DNA of 64,000 nucleotides from VRUE01 sp963727465. Lineage in GTDB: Bacteria > Actinomycetota > Thermoleophilia > Solirubrobacterales > 70-9. The notes below the pieces were generated by a model, which was given only the letters and a program-made list of their open reading frames with translations, did no database searches and was not told the origin of the DNA. The stretch is taken from NCBI GenBank assembly GCA_963727465.1, contig CAVSGL010000003.1, forward strand, positions 434,001 through 498,000, given 5' to 3'. Of the stretch, positions 31,622 through 38,774 are shown piece by piece; within the stretch, counting starts at the first letter, position 1, and every line of letters begins with the position of its first letter. A program made the position numbers and the translations under genes.

Positions 31622-32389
31622 ATGAGCGAGACGCTCCGCCAGATAGTCGCCTTCGGCGGCGGCGGGTTCTCGATGGAGTCCGAGAACCCGCTGCTGGACG
31701 AGTACGTGCTCGGCCTAACCGGCAAGCCACGGCCGAAGGTCTGCTTCCTGCCCTCGGCCAGCGGCGACGCCGACCACTACATCGTCCGCTTCTACCGGGC
31801 CTTCGGCGCCGAGCGCTGCGAAGCCAGCCACATCTCGCTCTTCCGCCGCGAGCAGGGGCCGACGGACCTGCGCGCGCACCTGCTCGCCCAGGACCTGATC
31901 TACGTCGGCGGCGGCAGCGTGATCAGCCTGCTCGGGGTCTGGCGGGCGCACGGCATTGACACGATCCTGCGCGAGGCGTGGGAGCGGGGCGTCGTCCTCT
32001 GCGGCCTCTCGGCCGGCTCGCTCTGCTGGTTCGCCGAGGCGGTGACCGGCTTCCACGGGCCACCGCAGCGGATCGAGGGCCTCGGCCTGCTGCCGTTCAG
32101 CAACTGCGTCCACTACGAGCGCGACTCGAGCCGGCGCAGCGCCTACCACGACTTCCTCCGGCACGGGATGCGCGCCGGCTACGCGGCCGAGGACGGAGCG
32201 GCGCTGCACTTCGTCGGCGCCGAGCTGGAGCGCGTCGTCGCCTCGCGGCCCGAGGCGCGCGGATACAGGCTGGACGTCGTCGGCGAGCGGGTGGTCGAGA
32301 TGAAGATCGCCACCGCCTTCCTGGGGGAGGACGGCGCCCGCCCTTTGGCCCCCCTGCCGGAGGCGATGTCGACGCCAGTGGCGGCCTGA
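31622..32389 (+). CDS. peptidase E-like serine peptidase (family S51)
   Basis: 255 residues. IVAFGGGGFSMES at the start, LIYVGGGSVISLLGVWRAHGID, and the nucleophile serine in VVLCGLSAGSLCWFAEA, near residue 128, are the S51/PepE signatures. Family members are Asp-specific dipeptidases or cyanophycinase relatives. An adjacent paralogue follows. Divergent from gadB. Confidence 0.88.
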   Translation: MSETLRQIVAFGGGGFSMESENPLLDEYVLGLTGKPRPKVCFLPSASGDADHYIVRFYRAFGAERCEASHISLFRREQGPTDLRAHLLAQDLIYVGGGSVISLLGVWRAHGIDTILREAWERGVVLCGLSAGSLCWFAEAVTGFHGPPQRIEGLGLLPFSNCVHYERDSSRRSAYHDFLRHGMRAGYAAEDGAALHFVGAELERVVASRPEARGYRLDVVGERVVEMKIATAFLGEDGARPLAPLPEAMSTPVAA

Positions 32390-32395
32390 ATGCCG

Positions 32396-32440
32396 CGCGG
32401 TAGAGGTTTTAACCGCTATCCGGGGAAAAGCTCGACCGCG
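32396..32440. repeat. palindromic repeat copy 2 between peptidase E paralogues
   Basis: 15-bp arms (32396-32410; 32426-32440, with GACCGCG end) matching with two mismatches and enclosing AACCGCTATCCGGGG. The arm is the CGCGGT-GAGGTTTT sequence of the repeat at 5448-5500. It sits between two co-directional genes. Confidence 0.65.
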
Positions 32441-32448
32441 GGCGGGCG

Positions 32449-33240
32449 ATGATCACCCGCGTCCTGGCGCTCGGTGGACACGAGTTCAGCTCGCGCCCGT
32501 CCGACCGGGCCGTTTGCGAGCTGATGCTGCGGCTGGCGACCGCGCGCGCCGGCGGGCGGCCGCGGATCTGCATCCTGCCGACCGCGAGCGGCGACACCTC
32601 GGAGCTGATCGCCGGCTTCTACTCGGCCTTCGGCGAGCGTCCCTGCGAGCCCTCCGACCTCTCGCTCTTCCGGCTCGGCAGCCGGCCGATGGAGCTGCGC
32701 GACCACATCCTCGAGCAGGATCTGATCTACGTCGGCGGCGGCAGCCTGCTCAACCTGCTCGCGGTCTGGGAGGCGCACGAGCTGAGCTCGATCCTGGCGC
32801 TCGCCTGGCGCCAGGGGATCGTGCTCGCCGGCCAGAGCGCGGGGGCGATGTGCTGGTTCGAGGCCGGCATCACCAAGTCCTCGGGTAGGCCGCGGCCCGG
32901 GGCGGGCCTCGGTCTGCTCCCCGGCAGCCTCTGCGTCCACTACAACAACGAGCCCGAGCGCCGCGGCGCCTACCTCGACGCGGTCGCCGACGGGATGCCC
33001 GGCGGCTACGGCCTCGACGACTACGCCGGCCTGATCTGGGAGGGCGCCGGCCCGCCCTCGGCCGTGACCGCCCAGCGCGGCGCCCGCGCCTACCGCGTCG
33101 CCAAGGGCGAGAGCGGCGTGATCGAGTCGCCGCTGCCGGCCCGCTTCCTCCCCGCGCCCGCGCCCGCCGCGCTGCGCGAGGACATCGCCGAGTTCCGCCG
33201 GATCACGGCGATGCGCAAAAAAGCCGGCTGGCTGGGTTAG
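32449..33240 (+). CDS. peptidase E-like serine peptidase (family S51), tandem paralogue
   Basis: 263 residues. Same layout as the preceding gene: VLALGGHEFSSRPSD, LIYVGGGSLLNLLAVWEAHEL and the nucleophile serine in VLAGQSAGAMCWFEAG. Its C-terminal 35 residues are unique. Ends in a 4-bp overlap with the convergent ferritin gene. A tandem duplication followed by divergence. Confidence 0.88.
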   Translation: MITRVLALGGHEFSSRPSDRAVCELMLRLATARAGGRPRICILPTASGDTSELIAGFYSAFGERPCEPSDLSLFRLGSRPMELRDHILEQDLIYVGGGSLLNLLAVWEAHELSSILALAWRQGIVLAGQSAGAMCWFEAGITKSSGRPRPGAGLGLLPGSLCVHYNNEPERRGAYLDAVADGMPGGYGLDDYAGLIWEGAGPPSAVTAQRGARAYRVAKGESGVIESPLPARFLPAPAPAALREDIAEFRRITAMRKKAGWLG

Positions 33241-33770
33241 CCGCCCGCGCCGGCGGCCGGCGGCGCGGTCGCGTCGGAGCCCTCTTCGCCCGGGCTCTCG
33301 CGGGCGATGTAGTCCTCGGCCAGCAGCAGGTTGTCCTTGGAGCGCTCGACCACGTTGAGCAGGTCGCCCATCAGCGCGACCTCCTCGACCTGCTCCTTGA
33401 CGAACCACTGCATGAACTGCTCGGCGCGGTAGTCCTTGACCTCGCGCGCGAGCTCGAACAGGGCGAAGATCTCTTCGCCGACGCGCTTCTCCTGCGCCAG
33501 CGCCTGCTTGACCGGCTCGACCCCGTCGGAGTAGCTCGTCTCCTGCGCCTTGATGTCGGGGATGTGGACTTCCTCGCCGACGTCGAGCAGGTACTGGACC
33601 ATCATCATCGCGTGCTCGCGCTCCTCCAGCGCCTGGCGGTAGAAGAAGGCGGCGAGGCGGGGCAGCGTCTCGGCGTCGTAGTAGACCGCCATCCCCACGT
33701 ACTGCTGCGAGGCGGCGAACTCGTTGGCGATCTGCTCGTTCAGCGCGGCGGCGAAGCTCTTCTCGGCCAT
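33237..33770 (-). CDS. ferritin
   Basis: 177 residues. Iron-storage four-helix bundle. Ferroxidase-centre residues are visible in NEQIANEFAASQQYVGMAVYY (Glu), EEREHAMMMVQYLLDVG (Glu, His) and QWFVKEQVEEVALM (Glu). The last 15 residues are Ala/Gly/Pro-rich. No haem-binding Met of the bacterioferritin type is evident, so FtnA type. Regulation by the DtxR-family protein at 4.7 kb is plausible but unproven. Confidence 0.93.
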   Translation of the reverse strand: MAEKSFAAALNEQIANEFAASQQYVGMAVYYDAETLPRLAAFFYRQALEEREHAMMMVQYLLDVGEEVHIPDIKAQETSYSDGVEPVKQALAQEKRVGEEIFALFELAREVKDYRAEQFMQWFVKEQVEEVALMGDLLNVVERSKDNLLLAEDYIARESPGEEGSDATAPPAAGAGG

Positions 33771-33809
33771 GTGTCTCCTTCTTCGGCGGGGCGGGTTCCG
33801 GCAACGTAG

Positions 33810-33848
33810 CCGAAAGCGCGAATTCGGTCGTCCGAAGCGGCTATTCGG
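33810..33848. promoter_or_regulatory. two CCGAA...TTCGG inverted repeats upstream of ferritin
   Basis: CCGAA/TTCGG at 33810-33827 and again at 33832-33848, with spacers of 8 and 7 bp, in the ferritin promoter region and running into the stop of the upstream enolase-family gene. Repetition of the pair suggests an operator; binder unknown. Confidence 0.4.
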
Positions 33849-34902
33849 CCCACCGAAAGCCGGTCGGCGTCAGCTGCGGCAGCAGCGGGCTGGTCGGCAG
33901 GCCGTCGGGCGGTGGCGATTCGTTGTAGCCGCGCGGCGCGGTGTCGTTCGGCGTGTCGGGGTGGAAGAGCGCGGCGAGGACCTGGATCTGGCCGCGGCCG
34001 ACGCCGAGCTCCCACTGGCCGCCGCCGTAGGCGCCGATCCGGTGCTCGGCGCAGTAGTCGTAGGTTTCGCAGAGCTCGCGCAGGCCGCCGATCCGCGAGG
34101 GCTTGACGTTGACCATGCGCGGCTGCCAGGGCAGCGCCTCGATGTCGGCGATCGAGTGGATCGGGGCGTCCCAGGTGAGGCGGTCGCGGACCGGTTCGAG
34201 GATCGGCCTGGTCTCGTCGTTGACGTCGGGGTCCTCGATCCAGGCGTCGGGGAAGGCCTCGATCAGCTTCGCGTAGAGCTGGGGGTCGGTCTCGACGTCG
34301 ACCGGCGTGCCCTTGTAGAAGCCCTTGAGGTCGAGCGAGTCGACCGCGCCGGTCTCGACCAGGGCGGCGATCAGCTCGTCGTCCCAGTCGTTGGTCGGGT
34401 CGAGCTTGAAGCGCAGGCCCGGGTAGGGGTCGAGCTTCGTCCGCAGGGTCTCGATCGAGGAGGGCTCGTCGCCGCCGGGGGAGAGGCGCATCGAGCAGAC
34501 GAACTCGACCGGCCGCGGCTCGCGCCGCAGCGCCTTGGCGACGCCGGTGCCGGACTGGCGCAGCGCCAGGTCGAGCGCCGCCGACTCGAAGGCCCAGCGG
34601 CGGTAGCGGCGCGAGACCTCGCGCTGGGGCTCGACCGGGAAGGTGTCGACGCCGCCGATGAGCTCGCAGAACTCGCCGAGCGATGCGAAGCCGGTCAGGT
34701 CGAGGGTCGCGCCGGCGTCCTGGAGGGCGACGTGGTCGAGCGCGTCGTAGGTGACGTCCTCGCCGAGGCCGTCCTCGCCTCCGCCCCAGAGGTGGATCAC
34801 GGTGCTGAGCCGTTCGAAGCCGGGGGTCTGGTACTCGAGTCCCTGTAGCTCGTAGCCCTCGATCTCCAGCGGGAGGTCGGCGAGCAGGTCGAAGGTCGCC
34901 AT
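33841..34902 (-). CDS. enolase-superfamily protein (mandelate racemase/muconate lactonizing-like)
   Basis: 353 residues from ATG 34902. RFKLDPTNDWDDELIAAL, VDSLDLKGFYKG, AWIEDPDVNDETRPIL and MVNVKPSRIGGLRELCETYDYC follow the order of barrel strands that bear catalytic lysine and metal ligands in the enolase superfamily. The second KxK lysine motif is replaced (FKLD), so catalytic chemistry is uncertain. C-terminal 40 residues are Pro-rich. Substrate unknown. Confidence 0.75.
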   Translation of the reverse strand: MATFDLLADLPLEIEGYELQGLEYQTPGFERLSTVIHLWGGGEDGLGEDVTYDALDHVALQDAGATLDLTGFASLGEFCELIGGVDTFPVEPQREVSRRYRRWAFESAALDLALRQSGTGVAKALRREPRPVEFVCSMRLSPGGDEPSSIETLRTKLDPYPGLRFKLDPTNDWDDELIAALVETGAVDSLDLKGFYKGTPVDVETDPQLYAKLIEAFPDAWIEDPDVNDETRPILEPVRDRLTWDAPIHSIADIEALPWQPRMVNVKPSRIGGLRELCETYDYCAEHRIGAYGGGQWELGVGRGQIQVLAALFHPDTPNDTAPRGYNESPPPDGLPTSPLLPQLTPTGFRWAE

Positions 34903-34917
34903 GCGGCGGAGTGTATG

Positions 34918-35048
34918 GGAGGGCGGGAGTCGCCCCGTCGACTGCCGACCACCGCCCTGCGGGCGGTGAAATGAAGTGCCGCTTTGCGCCCAGAAACACC
35001 CGCCAGGAGCCGCTTCGCGAGGCATCGTCGGGGCGACTCCCGCCCTCC
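34918..35048. repeat. 19-bp inverted repeat flanking 93 bp
   Basis: GGAGGGCGGGAGTCGCCCC (34918-34936) is exactly inverted at 35030-35048. The pair spans the divergent promoter region of the enolase-family gene and the FAD oxidase. It may be a small non-autonomous repeat element or a structured leader. Confidence 0.7.
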
Positions 35049-35130
35049 ATGTCACACTCGCCCCGATGAAGCACACGGCGCATGGCTACTGGCTGGAAGA
35101 GGCCGGTGACGTTTCGAGCCTCTCCCACCG

Positions 35131-36546
35131 TTGAGTGGCAATCGGAGTGCTGACGTGGTGGTGCTTGGCGGCGGGTATACCGGGATGTGGGCGGCCTGGC
35201 ATCTCAAGCGGCTGGAGCCCGGGTGCGAGGTGGTGCTGCTCGAGGGCGACGTCTGCGGGCACGGGCCGAGCGGGCGCAACGGGGGGTTCTGCAACTCGAT
35301 GTGGTTCTCGCTGGCGAACATGCGGGAGCGCTGGGGCGACGCGGCCGGGCTGGCGGTGGCGCGGGCCGCGCGCGACGCGATCGACGGGGTCGAGGCGTTC
35401 TGCCGCGAGCAGGAGGTCGACGCCTGGTTCCGGCGCGGGGGCTACCTCGAGGTCTCGACCGCGCCGGCGCACGACGGCGTCTGGGACGAGACGGTGGAGG
35501 CCTGTCTCGACCTCGGGGAGGCCGTCGCCGGCGGCGGCGCGGCCCTCGACGGATCCACGGTCGTGCAACCGCTCGACGCCGCGGGCGTCGCCGAGCGCTG
35601 CGCCTCGCCGGCCTTCCGCGGCGGCGCCTTCTTTCCCGACGCGGCCACCGTCCAGCCGGCGCGCCTGGCCCTAGGCCTGCGCCAGCGCCTCCTCGAAGCC
35701 GGCGTCCACATCCACGAGCACACCCCCGCCCGCCACCTATCGCCCATCGGAAGGGTTGTGGCCCCTGGAGGGGCCACAACCCTTCCGGATCGGGCCGGCG
35801 GCGGGGTTGTGGCGACGACGCCGGGGGGCTCCGTGCGGGCCGGGGCCGCGGTGGTGGCGATCGGGGGCGCGGCGAAGGCGCCGCGGGCGCCGCTGCGCAA
35901 CGCGCTCACCGTCACCTCCTCGCACATCGTCCTCACCGAGCCGGTGCCGGAGCTGCTCGATGAGATCGGCTGGACCGGCGGCGAGTGCATCACCGACGGC
36001 CGCGCCCTGATCGACTACTTCCGCACCACGCCGGACGGGCGCATCGCCTTCGGCTGGGGCGGCGGCCGGATCGCGATGGGCGCCCGCCTGCGCGGGCGCG
36101 CCGAGCTCGACCGCGAGGTGATCGCCGCCGCCGCCGAGCGCCTGCACACGTACTTCCCGGGCCTCGCCGGCAAGGGCATCACCCACGCCTGGGGCGGCCC
36201 GATCGACGTCTCGCCGACCCACATCCCCCTCGTCGTCCCGCTGCCGGGCAGCCGCAGCTTCGCCGCCGCCGGCTACACCGGCAACGGCGTCGGCCCCTCG
36301 CACATGGTCGGCCGCAGCCTCACCTCGCTGGCGCTCGGCCGTCGCGACGAGCATTCCCGCCTGCCCTTCGTCGACCCCGATCCCCAGCGGGTCCCGCCCG
36401 AGCCCTTTCACTGGCTCGGCGGCGAGGCGATCCGCCGCGCTCTGACCAGCCGCGAGGACGCCGAGCTGGAGGGTCGGCGCCCGCACCCGCTCAGCGCCGC
36501 GATCGCGCGCGTCCCGGAGCTGATCGGCTTCCACATCGGCCGCTGA
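35131..36546 (+). CDS. FAD-dependent oxidoreductase (DAO family, amine/amino-acid oxidase-like); N-terminus frameshifted
   Basis: 471 residues as read from TTG 35131. Rossmann FAD motif ADVVVLGGGYTGMWAAWHL directly follows the start, then GPSGRNGGFCNSMWF, a substrate domain and the second FAD contact YTGNGVGPSHMVGRSL. Family relatives begin about 22 residues earlier with a YWLE-type segment. Exactly that (MKHTAHGYWLEEAGDVSS) is encoded from ATG 35066 in another frame and stops at 35134, so a one-base indel near 35110-35125 separates the parts. A near-perfect palindrome at 35748-35787 adds about 20 residues (PIGRVVAPGGATTLPDRAGG) to an internal loop. Likely substrates: amines, glycine or D-amino acids. 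Confidence 0.85.
   Translation: MSGNRSADVVVLGGGYTGMWAAWHLKRLEPGCEVVLLEGDVCGHGPSGRNGGFCNSMWFSLANMRERWGDAAGLAVARAARDAIDGVEAFCREQEVDAWFRRGGYLEVSTAPAHDGVWDETVEACLDLGEAVAGGGAALDGSTVVQPLDAAGVAERCASPAFRGGAFFPDAATVQPARLALGLRQRLLEAGVHIHEHTPARHLSPIGRVVAPGGATTLPDRAGGGVVATTPGGSVRAGAAVVAIGGAAKAPRAPLRNALTVTSSHIVLTEPVPELLDEIGWTGGECITDGRALIDYFRTTPDGRIAFGWGGGRIAMGARLRGRAELDREVIAAAAERLHTYFPGLAGKGITHAWGGPIDVSPTHIPLVVPLPGSRSFAAAGYTGNGVGPSHMVGRSLTSLALGRRDEHSRLPFVDPDPQRVPPEPFHWLGGEAIRRALTSREDAELEGRRPHPLSAAIARVPELIGFHIGR
35748..35787. repeat. 40-bp palindrome inserted in frame in the FAD oxidase gene
   Basis: CGGAAGGGTTGTGGCCCCT (35748-35766) is inverted at 35769-35787 with only GG between. It lies between the segments PARHLS and GGGVVATTPGG, where family members have a short loop. 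GGGGTTGTGG is repeated again at 35803-35812, suggesting target duplication or repeat spread. Confidence 0.8.
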
Positions 36547-36636
36547 GCGAAGGTCGATGGGCCAATCGGCCCACGCCATCGGCGGCAGCGCCGGTTCTCC
36601 GCCGTCGGGCCACGGTCTGCCTGATAGACAGGCTGC

Positions 36637-37059
36637 ATGGCGAGCCGCGCTCGCCGCAAGATGAGCTGGGCAAACGTCTCAATCGTGTTCTTCGTCTCCC
36701 ACCTGGCCGGCGACTTCCTCGCACAGACCGACTGGCAGGCGAGGAACAAGTCGGGTGGGCTCGGCGCCGACCCGGTGGCGCGGCGGGCGCTGCTGCTGCA
36801 CGTCTCCGTCTACACGCTCTTCTTCCTGCCGGCGCTGGTCTGGATCGGCCTGGAAGCCGGCGCGGCCGTGGCGGTGCCGATCGCCGCCCTGATCTTCCTG
36901 CCCCACCTGGTGGTCGACGACGGCCGGCTGCTGCGCTCCTACATGGTCCGCGTCAAGCGGACCGTCGATCCGCCCCCCGGCCTGGCGCTCGCCGTCGACC
37001 AGTCCGTGCACCTGATCAGCCTCTGGGCGACCGCGCTGCTGGCCGCGGCGCTGAGCTGA
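36637..37059 (+). CDS. DUF3307-like integral membrane protein
   Basis: 140 residues. VFFVSHLAGDFLAQTDWQARNKSG is the HLLGDFxxQ-type signature of DUF3307 membrane proteins; DDGRLLRSYMVRVKRTV and AVDQSVHLISLWATALLAA complete three to four hydrophobic helices. An ATG at 36661 is an alternative start. The stop overlaps the next gene's ATG by one base. Function unknown. Confidence 0.75.
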   Translation: MASRARRKMSWANVSIVFFVSHLAGDFLAQTDWQARNKSGGLGADPVARRALLLHVSVYTLFFLPALVWIGLEAGAAVAVPIAALIFLPHLVVDDGRLLRSYMVRVKRTVDPPPGLALAVDQSVHLISLWATALLAAALS

Positions 37060-38774
37060 TGGCTGCCGCCGATGTGCTGCGCGGCGCCCCGATGCTCGCC
37101 GAGCTCTCCGGCGAGCTGCTCGAGCAGCTCGCGGCCGAGGCCGGCGAGGTGCGGGTGCGCGCCGGCGAGTGGCTGTTCCGCGAGGGCGAGGAGGCCGAGA
37201 GCCTCTACGTGATCCGCTCCGGCCGGCTCGAAGTCGTCGCCGAGGGGCCGCCCGAGACGCTGATCAGGCTGCTGCGCCGCGGCGACGCGCTCGGCGAGCT
37301 GGCGCTGCTCCACGCCGGCGTGCGCAGCGCCTCGGTGCGAGCGCGCCGCGACAGCGACCTGCTCGAGCTGAGCCGCGAGCGCTTCGAGGCGCTGATTCGC
37401 GATGTCCCCGCCTTCGCCGTCGGGCTGACGAGGACGATCGGCGCGCAGCTCGCCGCCAGCCGCGCCCCGGCCGGCGCGACCGCCCCGCCGACGACGATCG
37501 CAGTCGTCCCGCTCGACGCCGCGTCGCCGGCGCGCGAGGTCGCCGACCTGCTGGTGATGGAGCTCGGGGCATACGGCAGCGTCGCCGAGCTGACGCCGCG
37601 CGCCGACCGCTCGCGCGCCGACACCCTCGCCGCGCTGGACCGCGCCGAGGCCTCGGCCGACCGGGTGGCGATGGTCGCCGAGGCCAGCTTTCCCGGCGAG
37701 GAGTGGACCGACCTCTGCCTGCGCGAGGCCGACCTGATCGTCGCCGTCAGCGGCGGCGCGCCGGACGGCGCCTGGCGCGACCACCCGGCGCTGCGCGGCT
37801 GCGAGCTGCTGACGCTCGCCAACGGACGCCCCGCCGCGGCCCCCGCCGGCTTCGCGCCCCGCGAGACCCAGGTGCTGCGCGGCCGCGACGAGCTGCCGCG
37901 GCGGATCGAGGCGCTCGCCCGCCGCCTCTGCGGCAGGGCGCTCGGCGTCGTCCTCTCCGGCGGCGGCGCCCGCGCCTTCGCCCACATCGGCGTCGTCGAG
38001 GAGCTGTCCGCCGCCGGCCTGGCGCCCGACCGGATCGCCGGCGTCAGCCTCGGCTCGGTGGTCGGCGCCGGCCTCGCCTTCGGCCACGAGCCCGACGCGC
38101 TGGCCGAGCTCTTCCGCGGCGGCTTCATCGAGACCAACCCGACCGGCGACTACACCCTGCCGCTGTTCTCGCTGATCCGCGGGCGGCGCACGCGCGAGCT
38201 TCTTCAGACGGCCTTCGGCGAGTGCCGGATCGAGGAGCTGGCGACGCGCTTCTTCTGCCTCAGCTGCGACCTGATCGGCCGCGAGTCGGTCGTCCACCGC
38301 ACCGGCAGGCTCTGCGACGCGGTCTACCCGAGCCTCTCGATCCCCGGCCTCTTTCCGCCGGTGCCGACCGACGACGGGCGCCTGCTGGTCGACGGCGGCG
38401 TGCTCGACAACCTGCCCGTCGAGCGGATGGCGGCCGCCAACGAGGGCCCGGTCATCGCCGTCGACGTGAGCGGCCGGGTCGGCGGATTCGGCCAGGGCGT
38501 CCGGCCCGGGCTGGAGCGCCTCGGCCGGCCGCTGCGGCGCTTCCTCACCGGTCGCGAGGACGAGCTGCCGCGGCTCGGCGAGACCGTGGTCAGGACGGTC
38601 ACGGTGGGCAGCATCGACACGGCGCAGGCGGCGCGCCGGCACGCCGACCTCGTGATCCAGCCGGAGGTCGACGGGATCGGCCTGCTCGACTGGGGCCGGC
38701 TGGAGCAGGTCCGCGAGCTCGGCAGGCAGGCGGCGCGCGAGGCCCTTCAGACCTGGGAGGGCGCGCCGGCATGA
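37059..38774 (+). CDS. cyclic-nucleotide-binding domain/patatin-like phospholipase (NTE family)
   Basis: 571 residues. Residues 1-130 are a CRP-like cNMP-binding domain (AGEWLFREGEEAESLYVIRSG; GELALLHAGVRSASVRARRDSDL). A linker resembling the NTE regulatory region follows, then a patatin domain: oxyanion loop VVLSGGGARAFAHIGV near 295, nucleophile elbow AGVSLGSVVG near 327 and catalytic Asp in LLVDGGVLDNLP near 443. Predicted serine lysophospholipase controlled by a cyclic nucleotide. Fully overlapped with its neighbours (TGATG, ATGA), so an operon. An adenylate cyclase gene (46.1 kb) lies nearby. Confidence 0.92.
   Translation: MAAADVLRGAPMLAELSGELLEQLAAEAGEVRVRAGEWLFREGEEAESLYVIRSGRLEVVAEGPPETLIRLLRRGDALGELALLHAGVRSASVRARRDSDLLELSRERFEALIRDVPAFAVGLTRTIGAQLAASRAPAGATAPPTTIAVVPLDAASPAREVADLLVMELGAYGSVAELTPRADRSRADTLAALDRAEASADRVAMVAEASFPGEEWTDLCLREADLIVAVSGGAPDGAWRDHPALRGCELLTLANGRPAAAPAGFAPRETQVLRGRDELPRRIEALARRLCGRALGVVLSGGGARAFAHIGVVEELSAAGLAPDRIAGVSLGSVVGAGLAFGHEPDALAELFRGGFIETNPTGDYTLPLFSLIRGRRTRELLQTAFGECRIEELATRFFCLSCDLIGRESVVHRTGRLCDAVYPSLSIPGLFPPVPTDDGRLLVDGGVLDNLPVERMAAANEGPVIAVDVSGRVGGFGQGVRPGLERLGRPLRRFLTGREDELPRLGETVVRTVTVGSIDTAQAARRHADLVIQPEVDGIGLLDWGRLEQVRELGRQAAREALQTWEGAPA

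Noticed and set aside
30162..33240. Glutamate decarboxylase plus peptidase E genes as a cyanophycin or acid-resistance operon
   Set aside because: gadB is divergent from the peptidase genes and neither cyanophycin synthetase nor a GABA antiporter is nearby.
37169..38770. Open frame running into the MFS-patatin fusion from far upstream
   Set aside because: That stretch is an out-of-frame reading of the preceding cNMP-patatin gene. The fusion protein starts at 38771 with a normal MFS N-terminus.
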